Shown one piece after another: positions 53,406 through 61,964 of a stretch of 64,000 nucleotides of DNA. The first letter of the stretch is position 1, and the number at the start of each line of letters is the position of its first letter. The notes beneath the pieces were generated by a model. That model ran no database searches. It was not told the DNA's origin and worked only from the letters and a program-made list of their open reading frames with translations. Made by a program: the position numbers and the translations under genes. Origin of the DNA: JBFONV01 sp040779335 (GTDB taxonomy: Bacteria > Pseudomonadota > Gammaproteobacteria > Enterobacterales > Alteromonadaceae); assembly GCA_040779335.1 (NCBI GenBank), contig JBFONV010000002.1, positions 310,001 through 374,000 on the forward strand. The letters run 5' to 3'.

Positions 53406-53840
53406 ATGGGTAACATTGACGATAAGTTAAAAAAATATATTGATATGACTGAATCAAGCATGCTGATTTATGATGCACCTAATATTTCTAATGATATTTG
53501 GCAACGTCATCAATCAAAAAAGATGACCAAGTATCTGTCTCTTGCTGCTAGTACGTCAATTATTTGTCTAGCCATATGGCTGCAAAGTTCGACATACAAT
53601 ACACCAACTATAATCGCGCAAAATAACGAGTTAGAAATGCAATTAGCCAAGATGGAAAATATTCAATTACAAGGACAACAAAAGGTTGTCATGGACAATT
53701 GGCATTACGAATTAGCATTGTTGGATCAAAATATCGAATTAACACACACTAAAAGTGATTCCTTATGGTCACGCCGAACAATGCTGTTAACAAAAATGAT
53801 TGCATTTTATGCAAAACCAATAGATTTTTACGAAATTTAA
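53406..53840 (+). CDS. Putative membrane anti-sigma factor
   Basis: This 144-aa protein has a cytoplasmic N-terminus (about 1-43, acidic/aromatic with NDIWQRHQSKK), one membrane helix (about 46-64) and a periplasmic coiled-coil part (about 75-125). I do not recognise a named anti-sigma domain such as the zinc ZAS motif. The role is inferred from topology and from being 3 bases after an ECF sigma gene. It is followed after 16 bases by a periplasmic PDZ protein, which could be its sensor or protease partner. Confidence 0.7.
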   Translation: MGNIDDKLKKYIDMTESSMLIYDAPNISNDIWQRHQSKKMTKYLSLAASTSIICLAIWLQSSTYNTPTIIAQNNELEMQLAKMENIQLQGQQKVVMDNWHYELALLDQNIELTHTKSDSLWSRRTMLLTKMIAFYAKPIDFYEI

Positions 53841-53856
53841 GAAATAAGGAATAAAA

Positions 53857-54804
53857 ATGAAAGCGATATTGCTTATGCTCATCTTACTGGGGTTACCTGC
53901 CTTAGCATCAGAACTCAAATCAAAAGAAGCACAGATAATAGCAGACCAGTTAACTAAATCTATCAATCAAAAAATTGCCGATATAGCCGCACTTGAAATT
54001 GCAGCAGGAGTCGCGCCTGAAGACATACATATTAATCTGAGCCAGCAAAAGCGTTTTGATAGCGGTAGGTTTGGTGCTATTTTAGATCAAAGAACATTAG
54101 GTAAAGTCATTTCTGTTACCCCTAGGAGCAATGCAAGTGAAATCGGCTTACGAAGCGGTGATATTATTCTATCGGTAAATGATCAACCATTAAATGCAAA
54201 CAACAATAAATGGCGCTCTGAACTACAATACACAAAAAACAATTCTCCTGTAAAATTAACAGTCATCCGTGATACTAATGAAATGCTAATGGCAGGCGTA
54301 ATGAAGGCTAAATACATCCCTAAATGGCAACTAGTCAGTTCTAAAGAGTTATTATTGTCTGGAAAATTTCTGGCTAAGTATATTCCCGAGTGGGAGCTTA
54401 ATATCAATGCTCCACTTTTATCGTCGACAGAAAAGGAAGATGAAATTCAAACGGTTCAAGGTGAGTGCGGACAACTAGTTGTTGTTAATAGTGTTTCTAT
54501 TGCACCTTCAAGGTCTACAGGCTTAAAAGACATCGCAATAATTAAAGAAATTGATGGTAAGCCAGCAAGAGATGCAAGCAGATACAGATTACCGACGGGA
54601 AGCCATGAGATAAAAATTGATAATAGTATTGGAATGCAGAACGACGGCGAGTATTTTAAAGTTTTGGTAGAAGCTAATAAAAGCTATTATATTGCCTATA
54701 CTACAAACTCAAAATGGGCAAATGAAGAAGGAAAGCTCTTAACTTTGGATGAGTATACAGGTCCTGTCATTTGGAAAACCTTAGATCAAGCGTGCAAAAT
54801 GTAA
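53857..54804 (+). CDS. Exported PDZ-domain protein
   Basis: This 315-aa protein has a signal peptide (cleavage after LAS, about residue 18), a helical segment and a PDZ domain (about 70-150, VISVTPRSNASEIGLRSGDIILSVNDQPL). No protease catalytic domain (HtrA or RseP type) is present. An internal duplication of AKYIPKW and AKYIPEW with surrounding residues is seen at about 149-187. The C-terminal half (about 200-315) is an unrecognised beta-rich domain beginning ECGQLVVVNS. It may sense misfolded proteins for the sigma/anti-sigma pair before it. The three genes form one unit. Confidence 0.8.
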   Translation: MKAILLMLILLGLPALASELKSKEAQIIADQLTKSINQKIADIAALEIAAGVAPEDIHINLSQQKRFDSGRFGAILDQRTLGKVISVTPRSNASEIGLRSGDIILSVNDQPLNANNNKWRSELQYTKNNSPVKLTVIRDTNEMLMAGVMKAKYIPKWQLVSSKELLLSGKFLAKYIPEWELNINAPLLSSTEKEDEIQTVQGECGQLVVVNSVSIAPSRSTGLKDIAIIKEIDGKPARDASRYRLPTGSHEIKIDNSIGMQNDGEYFKVLVEANKSYYIAYTTNSKWANEEGKLLTLDEYTGPVIWKTLDQACKM

Positions 54805-54904
54805 AATATTCATTAGATGAATCTATTTTTGCACACGCCATCATGTTACAGATTGGCTTTTTCAAGTCTAATTTATACTTAAGCAAGCCTGTTCACTCAG
54901 GCTT

Positions 54905-55000
54905 AGCGCTATCATAAAATACCTTATTACGCTTAGTAAAGTTATCACGCAAAATACGATATTGATCCATAAAATATAAGAATGATTTAAATAAAAAGAA
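54905..55000 (-). pseudogene. Remnant of an M6 peptidase C-terminus
   Basis: On the minus strand the bases from about 55,000 down to 54,905 read LYFMDQYRILRDNFTKRN and then KVFYDSA. The intact peptidase has LDLKAQYGIEMRDNFTKRN and then PMFDDSV at the corresponding place. An exact 15-base block TAAAGTTATCACGCA is shared between them. The rest of the gene is missing. Orientation relative to the amylase remnant repeats that of the intact pair (amylase +, peptidase -). Confidence 0.8.
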
Positions 55001-55038
55001 GAATTTTAAAAATTTCTAATTAGCTATTGGCATTCTGC

Positions 55039-55085
55039 ATATTGCACGGACATTAAAACTGTGGCGTAATAGGTGCCGCAGTTTA
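55039..55085. repeat. 47-bp imperfect repeat, copy B
   Basis: This is the second copy of the repeat at 52,229-52,276, with core TGGCGTAATAG and the same orientation. It starts shortly after the M6 remnant and 52 bases before the CheX-REC gene. Confidence 0.6.
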
Positions 55086-55136
55086 ACGGCGGCGCAGCAC
55101 CAAACGTACAAAATTATAATAACAACGGAACCTCTT

Positions 55137-56090
55137 ATGTCTGTAGAAACTATATTTAAAGTTATTTTGCATCCTTTTATTAACGAGTCTTTAGCCAGTC
55201 TCAAATCTATGACCAATCTAGAAGGAGAAGCTGGCGACATTTTTGTCGACAAGGTCGAAGATTTTCGCTTTAAAGGATATGCGGTATGCTCGGATATTAA
55301 AGGGAGTTTAGATGGTGTTATCATCATGCATCACTATAGTGAAACAGCGGTAGCCATCGGCAATTCAGTGTGTGAGTCGATGTTAGGTGAGAACCACAAT
55401 TACCAAGAAATGAACGACGAACTCAGCAAAGCATTGGCTGAATGGGGCAATACCATTATTGGTAGAGCAACTCATGTCTTAAACAAACATAATTTGGGCT
55501 TCGACTTTTTAAGTCCACATTGTGCATTAAGCTTAGATGACATGGAAAAGTATTTAGCCGGCGTAAAACAAATCATCACTGTGCCTATTCACGTTGAAGG
55601 CGTTGGTCGCTATTACTTTAACTTGTTGGTCCGCGAAGTAAATTACAACGCCAACGCTAAGCAAGTACATAACAACGAAACTAGCCAAGGGATCAGTAAT
55701 ACCCATAGCACTCAACTGCCTTTTGATAGCAAAATTTTACTGGTTGACGATAGCCCACTGGTTAGAAAGGCCATTAACAAGTTCTTAGTTCAACTGGGTT
55801 ACAACAATATCATTGAAGCAGATGATGGTAGTGAAGCGGTGAAATTGGTTAATAGTGAATCACCTGATTTTATGTTCATGGATATTGTCATGGAGCGCAT
55901 GAACGGTGATGTGGCACTATTGGAAATACGTAAAACTCATCCAGATTTACCGATTGTAATGTTATCTTCGGTAACCGATCAACAGTCAGTAACCAACTGT
56001 GAAGCGTTGGGGATTTCAGGGTTTATTTTCAAACCTCTCAATAATGAAACTGGTCCACAAACGTTACTAGATCACTTAAAAATCGCTTAG
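55137..56090 (+). CDS. CheX-like domain fused to a response-regulator receiver
   Basis: This 317-aa cytoplasmic protein has an N-terminal CheX/CheC-type phosphatase-like domain (about 1-160; DELSKALAEWGNTIIGRA carries the E-x-x-N-like signature helix). A short linker with Asn/Thr leads to a C-terminal receiver domain (about 198-315), with LLVDDSPLVRKAI (acidic pair), phospho-acceptor Asp in FMFMDIVMERMNGD (near 246), the Ser/Thr switch VMLSSVT and KPL Lys. Such fusions act in chemotaxis-like phosphorelays. No che genes are nearby. It ends at a strong terminator. Confidence 0.9.
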   Translation: MSVETIFKVILHPFINESLASLKSMTNLEGEAGDIFVDKVEDFRFKGYAVCSDIKGSLDGVIIMHHYSETAVAIGNSVCESMLGENHNYQEMNDELSKALAEWGNTIIGRATHVLNKHNLGFDFLSPHCALSLDDMEKYLAGVKQIITVPIHVEGVGRYYFNLLVREVNYNANAKQVHNNETSQGISNTHSTQLPFDSKILLVDDSPLVRKAINKFLVQLGYNNIIEADDGSEAVKLVNSESPDFMFMDIVMERMNGDVALLEIRKTHPDLPIVMLSSVTDQQSVTNCEALGISGFIFKPLNNETGPQTLLDHLKIA

Positions 56091-56116
56091 TCAATTTTTA
56101 CCTATTATAAATAAGG

Positions 56117-56146
56117 AAAGGCGAAGAATGAATCTTCGCCTTTTTT
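56117..56146 (+). terminator. Terminator of the CheX-REC gene
   Basis: AAAGGCGAAGA pairs with TCTTCGCCTTT around ATGAA and is followed by three more T, 27 bases after the stop. The minus-strand serine hydrolase gene ends 31 bases further on. Confidence 0.88.
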
Positions 56147-56176
56147 GTCTTTGCATATTTTCAACTAGTACCTGTG

Positions 56177-57523
56177 CTACTTTTTAGTTGCTACTTCAGG
56201 CTCAAGGGATAAACCATGATAGAAATTCATAATCGATTGCCCCTTATCATTTGTATCAATAGAAAAATATGACAGGCTGCCTTCGTAATAGAAGCTGTTT
56301 TCAGACAACGGGTATATTTTCCATTTTTGACCATCATCCCGTTGTGAAAAAACCTGACCGTTTTCTAACGATATCTTGCGTTTCGAATTTTCATCCACAT
56401 AGTAAGTGCCCATTAATGGCCTAAGTATTGATTCATCAACATCAGCCGTTTTAAATTCAGGAACATCTAAATTCAACGCGGTTGCTGCCAATAAGCGTGC
56501 AATATCACCAGGGCTGCCAGAGTCTAGGTTTTGTAAAACTGCAACGTATAAATCTTCATCAGGCACATAAAAGGCATTGGTTACAAAGCCATGAATGCCA
56601 CCACCGTGACCAATTGCCTTATATTTGTTAAACCGAAAAAGTCCTAAACCATAGCCATATTGTGCAAACGTACCATCGTCAAGTTTGAATGGTTGGATCA
56701 TTTGGTGATAACTGTCTTTAGAGATAAATTTACCGTTAGTTAAGGCGTTAAACCATATCCCCAAATCATCTACTGTTGATAATAGTGAGCCTGCTGCGTG
56801 CGGCCACATCATATCAACATGCCCTGCGTTTTCGAGGCCTTTATCTGTCATAGAATATCCACTCACTCTATTGGGAATAAGTTGATTTCCGCCATAACGA
56901 CTATTTTTCATTCCCAATTTAGCAAATATATGTTTTTCAATAAAATCTGCATATTTTTCACCACTCGCCACTTCGATAATTTTACCGAGTAAAACATATC
57001 CTGTATTGGAATAACGGTTTTGTTCGCCTGTTTTTAATGCCATTGGGTGTTTAGCAAACATTTTTAACATGTCATCAAGTGTGGTCGGCGTTTTAAGGTG
57101 TTTATTCCAAATGTCTTGATCTTCAGTATAATTAGCGATACCTGATGTATGGGTTAACAAGTGCTTAATAGTGACAGTATTACCTTCAGTTGGAAAGTCA
57201 GGGACATATTTATGGATGTTGTCGGAAACGGATAATCTGCCCTGCTCTTGTAATAACATGATGGCAGCAGCCGTAAACTGTTTAGTAATAGAACCTAATC
57301 GAAAAACGCTATCATCTTTTAGTGGCACGCCAAGCTCAACATTTGCCATGCCTCGCGTCCCTAGGTAAAGCGTTTGTCCATTTTTAGTAACGATCGCCGC
57401 TACTCCTGGACCTTGAGTATCAATATATTTAGCTAAAATAGCATCGTAATCTTTTGATGTTGCAGCAACGCCAATATTAAGAAATGAGATGAAAAGACAC
57501 AATCCGAGTAAAACGCTCTGCAT
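56177..57523 (-). CDS. Serine hydrolase of the beta-lactamase/class C (S12) family
   Basis: This 448-aa exported protein has a signal peptide (cleavage near GVA, about residue 20). The three active-site elements are present: SITK (Ser 78, Lys 81), YSN (YSNTGYVLLG, about 163) and HGGG (GHGGGIHGF, in place of KTG). A C-terminal DUF3471-like beta domain (about 365-445) follows. Members are D-aminopeptidases, esterases or beta-lactamase homologues, and resistance cannot be inferred. It is monocistronic. Confidence 0.9.
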   Translation of the reverse strand: MQSVLLGLCLFISFLNIGVAATSKDYDAILAKYIDTQGPGVAAIVTKNGQTLYLGTRGMANVELGVPLKDDSVFRLGSITKQFTAAAIMLLQEQGRLSVSDNIHKYVPDFPTEGNTVTIKHLLTHTSGIANYTEDQDIWNKHLKTPTTLDDMLKMFAKHPMALKTGEQNRYSNTGYVLLGKIIEVASGEKYADFIEKHIFAKLGMKNSRYGGNQLIPNRVSGYSMTDKGLENAGHVDMMWPHAAGSLLSTVDDLGIWFNALTNGKFISKDSYHQMIQPFKLDDGTFAQYGYGLGLFRFNKYKAIGHGGGIHGFVTNAFYVPDEDLYVAVLQNLDSGSPGDIARLLAATALNLDVPEFKTADVDESILRPLMGTYYVDENSKRKISLENGQVFSQRDDGQKWKIYPLSENSFYYEGSLSYFSIDTNDKGQSIMNFYHGLSLEPEVATKK

Positions 57524-57635
57524 AGGGTAAATCCTTTATAGTGTTGTTATTTTTGTAGGTATTGTTGTTAACAATTCCAAGCATATAACAAAACTAAATA
57601 ACAATTAGATAAACTTAATGAGATTTTAGACAAGA

Positions 57636-57669
57636 CAATATCAATAATGATTTTTCTCCATTGATATTG
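57636..57669. other. 10-bp inverted repeat between MFS and serine hydrolase genes
   Basis: CAATATCAAT and ATTGATATTG enclose 14 bases. It is downstream of the transporter gene and about 115 bp upstream of the hydrolase start on the same strand. It could be a weak terminator or an operator. No U-run is present. Confidence 0.4.
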
Positions 57670-57708
57670 CCATCTACGAGCAACCTCGTATTATGTAACA
57701 ATTTATTT

Positions 57709-59124
57709 CTACTCCTGGTTCTCTGTAACTTTAGCCCAAGCAAGTGCTGAAATAGCTAATGCTATGGCGCTGATTTGAAAGACCACGCTTTTATCAGCAA
57801 CTCGGCTTATAAAAAGCCCAATGCCTAAACTTACTAGCAATTGCGGTAACACCACGGAAAGATTAAATAAGCCCATATATAACCCCATGCGCGACTGCTC
57901 GACTTTCTCCGACATAATGGCAAACGGCAAACTGATGATTGATGACCAGCCGATCCCTAATATTGCCATTAAAATATAGAGCATAAATTTATGCTCACCA
58001 AACAACGCCACCAAAGCGTAGGCAAATGCCATGACGAACAAACACCACTTATGGGTAGTCACTCGGCCAACACGTTTTGCTATGGGCTCTAGCACTAATG
58101 CTGGTAACAATGCTGAAACAGCACTTAGCACTAAAAAGCTAGTAGCGATCACTTTACCCAATTGATCGTCCGACATACCAGGCATCTTATCTTGTAAGAA
58201 GGCAAAGATAAAAACAAACATAGTTTGCACGCCAATCCAACTAAATGAATGTGCTGCGAGCACTTTTTTAAAACCAACCGCATCATTTTTATCGTCAACA
58301 TCAGACTTGGTCAGTAAGGTTTGTATCACCAAAAATAAGGTTAATAGGGCGGCAGCTAGTTCCGCCCAATAATGAGTGGTTTTTATTCCAGACAATTGCA
58401 AAGCCATGGCATAAAAATCATAAAGTACAAAACCCCATAGTGGTTTAATGTTCACTAAAACCATTTTAAGGGTTATTTTTTCTTGGCTGCTTTTCGTCTT
58501 TTCATCCGTTAACTGCTCAGGCTCAGTCACGAAAAAAGGCGGAATAATGGATAACAAAAGCACCAAAACAGCCCCGAAATAAATTAAGACATAATTTCCC
58601 CAAAAAGCGCCAATCGCGTAGGCTAGGACACCAAAAGACCCCGATACGGTTTGCATCCAGGTATATCCTTTGGTTCTCGCTTCGCCCTCTGGAGTAACAT
58701 CCGCAATGACAGCTCGGGTCGGATTAAAACTCACATTAATCGATAAATCTAGGGTCAACGCCACCGCAATAGCAACCCCTAACAATCCAGATATGCCTAA
58801 ACTTGATGAGACGATATCTATATTGGGCAATGCCAGTAACATCATGCCGGCCAGCACCCCGCCAACCAATATAAATGGTCGTCTTCGGCCATTCCATAAC
58901 CAGACGTTGTCGCTAATAATACCGACAATAACCTGACCCAGAATGCCGGCAATAGGACCTGCTGCCCACACCAGTCCGACTTCATGAATGTCTAAGCCAT
59001 ATTTAGTGGTTAATATCCAACTAAGCGCTGAAATTTGGACGGAAAGCGCAAACCCCATTGCCGTTGCAGGAAGGCTTAACAGCATATAAAAAGGATTCGA
59101 CAACTTACGTTGCATCGATAACAT
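57709..59124 (-). CDS. MFS sugar transporter (SLC45/MalT-like)
   Basis: This 471-aa inner-membrane protein has about 12 helices and starts from ATG 59124; an earlier TTG and a later ATG at 59115 are alternatives. Family-type features are the VQISALSWILTTKYGLDIHEVGLVWAAGPIAG opening, split here as VQISALSWIL and GLVWAAGPIAG, and the cytoplasmic NGRRRPF loop typical of the glycoside/sucrose-maltose transporters. In marine Alteromonadales such proteins (MalT) carry maltose or maltodextrins across the inner membrane. A LacI-type operator 76 bp upstream, shared with the alpha-glucosidase/glgP region, supports this. The substrate is inferred. Confidence 0.85.
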   Translation of the reverse strand: MLSMQRKLSNPFYMLLSLPATAMGFALSVQISALSWILTTKYGLDIHEVGLVWAAGPIAGILGQVIVGIISDNVWLWNGRRRPFILVGGVLAGMMLLALPNIDIVSSSLGISGLLGVAIAVALTLDLSINVSFNPTRAVIADVTPEGEARTKGYTWMQTVSGSFGVLAYAIGAFWGNYVLIYFGAVLVLLLSIIPPFFVTEPEQLTDEKTKSSQEKITLKMVLVNIKPLWGFVLYDFYAMALQLSGIKTTHYWAELAAALLTLFLVIQTLLTKSDVDDKNDAVGFKKVLAAHSFSWIGVQTMFVFIFAFLQDKMPGMSDDQLGKVIATSFLVLSAVSALLPALVLEPIAKRVGRVTTHKWCLFVMAFAYALVALFGEHKFMLYILMAILGIGWSSIISLPFAIMSEKVEQSRMGLYMGLFNLSVVLPQLLVSLGIGLFISRVADKSVVFQISAIALAISALAWAKVTENQE

Positions 59125-59199
59125 AAAAACACTCAATTATGGTTAACAGTTTTTAACATCAACAAAAGGTACGCTTATCAACAAATAACAACAATCTTG

Positions 59200-59213
59200 T
59201 GCATACGTATTCA
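59200..59213. promoter_or_regulatory. LacI-family-type operator 3 (MFS transporter)
   Basis: TGCATACGTATTCA matches operators 1 and 2 at 38.4 kb in 12-13 of 14 positions, including the CATACGTAT core. It is placed about 76 bp upstream of the transporter start. The regulator gene is not in the window. Confidence 0.65.
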
Positions 59214-59236
59214 ATGGCCTACTAGGCGGCATATTT

Positions 59237-59286
59237 AACCGTGCTATAAGTAATGGCTAAACCATTATCACCAGCAAAGCACGGTT
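59237..59286. other. Nested two-stem inverted repeat downstream of the aldo/keto reductase gene
   Basis: Outer arms AACCGTGCT/AGCACGGTT (9 bp) enclose an inner hairpin TAATGG-CTAAA-CCATTA, with unpaired bulges of 5 and 10 bases. It lies 45 bases beyond the aldo/keto reductase stop and about 115 bp upstream of the MFS start. It could end the reductase transcript, but no U-run follows. Confidence 0.5.
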
Positions 59287-59330
59287 ATTTTAAGTAATGA
59301 CCGCGAACGCTTCGCGCAAAACAACTAATA

Positions 59331-60248
59331 CTAAGGTACCGGTTGACCATTGCGCGCTTCTAACAAGCGATACCAATCTTCTCTTGAATAAGGGAGCGTT
59401 AGCGATGCTTTGGCGTCAACAACACGTTCAGGCGTGGTTGAACCAATAATAGGACAAATATTTGCAGGGTGCTTTAACAGCCAAGCAAGCACTATCTGCC
59501 AAGGCTGACAATTATACTTTTCAGCCTGAACAGTTAACTCGGCTTTAATACGATTTTCATCCTCTGAGGTAAAGGTATTGCCCCACGCAGGATAAGCAAC
59601 ACCACCGAGTGGACACCACGCAATAGGAGTAATACCTAACATTTGGCATTGATCTAAAGTGCCATCCAATAAGCTATCGATATTATGAATATTGATCTCT
59701 ATTTGGTTGACCAATAAAGGCATGGGAAGCACCGAATTTAATCGGGCAAGCTGTGACGACTTAAAGTTACTAACACCAAAATGCTTAACTTTTCCCTGCA
59801 ATTTTAATATTGCAAAAACCTCAGCAACTTCATGGGCATCAAATAGATAGTCAGGACGATGCAATAAAAACATGTCTAAACAATCAATGTTTAAGCGGCT
59901 TAAAATACCGTCGACACTATCGAGCAGGTATTTCTTACTAAAATCGTAACGGGTGGGAGCATACTCATTATCATCGCTTTTAGGACGAATGCCTGCTTTT
60001 GAGGTAATGATCAAATTATCACGAAGTTCGGGAGATTCTTTTAATACTTCACCAAACAAGGTTTCACAATGACCACCGCCATAAATATCAGCATGATCAA
60101 AGTGATTATACCCAGACTCTATTGCGGCGCGAATAGCCCGTTTGCCTTTGGCGCGATCTTCAAGTGTGTTATCGCCAGCGATGCGCATGCACCCATAGAT
60201 TAAGCGGGATGACTCCAACATCGCGTCCGCTAATTTTACCACTTTCAT
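59331..60248 (-). CDS. Aldo/keto reductase (YdhF-like)
   Basis: This 305-aa cytoplasmic NADPH-dependent oxidoreductase is an (alpha/beta)8 barrel. The catalytic tetrad is visible: Asp 51 and Tyr 56 in DHADIYGGG, Lys 84 in ITSKAGI and His 130 in LLHRPD. The C-terminal cofactor segment PIIGSTTPERV is present. The closest family by eye is YdhF. The substrate is unknown; association with a TonB receptor/halogenase/MFS group suggests sugar processing. It is 104 bases from the halogenase-like gene on the same strand, so the two are possibly co-transcribed. Confidence 0.9.
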   Translation of the reverse strand: MKVVKLADAMLESSRLIYGCMRIAGDNTLEDRAKGKRAIRAAIESGYNHFDHADIYGGGHCETLFGEVLKESPELRDNLIITSKAGIRPKSDDNEYAPTRYDFSKKYLLDSVDGILSRLNIDCLDMFLLHRPDYLFDAHEVAEVFAILKLQGKVKHFGVSNFKSSQLARLNSVLPMPLLVNQIEINIHNIDSLLDGTLDQCQMLGITPIAWCPLGGVAYPAWGNTFTSEDENRIKAELTVQAEKYNCQPWQIVLAWLLKHPANICPIIGSTTPERVVDAKASLTLPYSREDWYRLLEARNGQPVP

Positions 60249-60352
60249 ATTTATAAAACCTTTTTACGTTTATGTTTTACTCACTAGCCTAGCTTGTTCT
60301 TGCATATAGGCCTTTGCTATTAAATAATTTAAATAGCAAGATGAATTCAGTA

Positions 60353-61840
60353 CTATTTAAAAAATTCTTTATGATCAGGTAATTGCTCGACGGTTCTATT
60401 AATAATGGTTTTTAAGTTCTCCATTAATTCGGCCATCTGCTCCGTTGTTAAGGCATCAACCAGTGGGTGGTGATCCTTAGGGATCAATCCTTGCCCTATC
60501 ATGACCTGCTGCCAGGCAATTTCGGTAAATAACTCATCCTGTTCGCGAAAAATTTTTCCGCTTTCTTTAAATAACGCTATCTTTCTTTTTAAAGTCTCGG
60601 GAATATCCATCTGCTGACAGGCCCGCCAGAACGGTGAATCATTTCGTTCAGTTTGTTTGTAGTGCAAAATGATAAAATCTCGAATTCTTAATGATTCTAT
60701 TTCTGACTGTCGATTAAATTCGTTAACTTCTTCGTCTTTAATCCCTATGTGTGGGAAAAATTTAACTAAACGTGTTGCCGCGGTTTGTATTAAGTGAATA
60801 TTGGTAGACTCGAGTGGCTCAAAAAAACCGCTTGATAAACCAATTGCAACGACATTTTTGTTCCATTGCTTACGGCGTCTGCCGGTTTTAAAGGGTATCA
60901 CCTTAGGCTCTGCTAAAGGTTTACCATCAAGGCTACCTAACAACAATTCCTTGGCTTTTTCATCCGTTAAATGCTTACTGGAGTATACAATGCCGTTACC
61001 GGTGCGATGCTGCAATGGAATTCGCCATTGCCAGCCGGCTTCATGCGCTATTGAACGTGTATAGGGTGCTATCTCATCAGCGGATTCACACGGTACGGCC
61101 ATAGCTCGATTACAAGGTAACCAATGCGACCAATCGTCGTAACCCGTACTTAAGGTTTCTTCAATAAGTAATGCTTTTAAGCCGGTGCAATCAACAAATA
61201 AATCACCACTAATAGTTTCACCGTTGTCTAATTGCAAACTAGTGATATAACCTGAATCGGAGGCTTGGTTGACAGTTTCAACTATCCCTTCAATACGTTT
61301 TACGCCCTGTTTTTCCGCATGTTGGCGTAGCATTTTGGCATAAAGACCCGCGTCAAAATGATAGGCATACTCAATGCCCGGCAGGTTAGTACCTTTGATC
61401 GAACTTATTCGACCAAACTTGCCTTTTTTAGCCGCTTGATAATTTAATGAATAATCACCAAATTCACCGCTAATACCTAGTTGTTGGCTTTTTACCCAAA
61501 AATGATAGAAATCGCAAAACGGGAAGTTTTTACCAACACCACCAAAGGCATGCATATATTTATGTCCTTGATGTCGCCAATTTTCAAATTCTATCCCTAA
61601 TTTAAAGGTGGCTTTGGTTGCTTTAACAAAGTCCTTTTCGTCGATTCCAATCGCACTGTTAAAGTGAATAATAGGCGGAATCGTAGCCTCGCCAACACCA
61701 ATAATGCCTATTTGCTCTGATTCAACTAAAGTAATAGAAATCGTTTTACCAAGCACTTTTGCCAGTAAAGACGCAGTCAACCAACCCGCTGTTCCACCAC
61801 CAACAATAACTACATTTTGAACTTTTTCATTACTCATCAC
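60353..61840 (-). CDS. Tryptophan-halogenase-family flavoprotein
   Basis: This 495-aa FAD-dependent enzyme has the FAD-binding VVIVGGGTAGWLTA (about 10-23) and GVGEATIPP. The halogenase hallmark WxWxIP is present as GWQWRIP near 270, and the catalytic Lys is at residue 80 (TFKLGIEFENW), equivalent to Lys 79 of PrnA/RebH. Halogenation chemistry is therefore possible. In Alteromonadales and Caulobacter-type genomes, such genes usually sit beside large TonB receptors of carbohydrate loci rather than in natural-product clusters, and their role there is unsettled. It starts at either of two adjacent ATGs. It is 125 bases after the receptor stop. Confidence 0.9.
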   Translation of the reverse strand: MMSNEKVQNVVIVGGGTAGWLTASLLAKVLGKTISITLVESEQIGIIGVGEATIPPIIHFNSAIGIDEKDFVKATKATFKLGIEFENWRHQGHKYMHAFGGVGKNFPFCDFYHFWVKSQQLGISGEFGDYSLNYQAAKKGKFGRISSIKGTNLPGIEYAYHFDAGLYAKMLRQHAEKQGVKRIEGIVETVNQASDSGYITSLQLDNGETISGDLFVDCTGLKALLIEETLSTGYDDWSHWLPCNRAMAVPCESADEIAPYTRSIAHEAGWQWRIPLQHRTGNGIVYSSKHLTDEKAKELLLGSLDGKPLAEPKVIPFKTGRRRKQWNKNVVAIGLSSGFFEPLESTNIHLIQTAATRLVKFFPHIGIKDEEVNEFNRQSEIESLRIRDFIILHYKQTERNDSPFWRACQQMDIPETLKRKIALFKESGKIFREQDELFTEIAWQQVMIGQGLIPKDHHPLVDALTTEQMAELMENLKTIINRTVEQLPDHKEFFK

Positions 61841-61910
61841 TACGCCCTTTAAAAATTAGCCTTACCTACAATGCCACACCAAATCACACATGTGCAAAAT
61901 CTTTCACGAC

Positions 61911-61949
61911 AAAAAAAGCCCCTGTAATGATTCATCACAAGGGCCTTTA
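61911..61949 (-). terminator. Terminator of the downstream TonB receptor gene
   Basis: Read on the minus strand, GCCCTTGT pairs with ACAGGGGC (one G-T wobble) around an 11-base loop and runs into seven T. It begins 16 bases after the receptor stop, between the receptor and halogenase-like genes, so it may only partly terminate. Confidence 0.75.
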
Positions 61950-61964
61950 TCAACTTAACTCATA

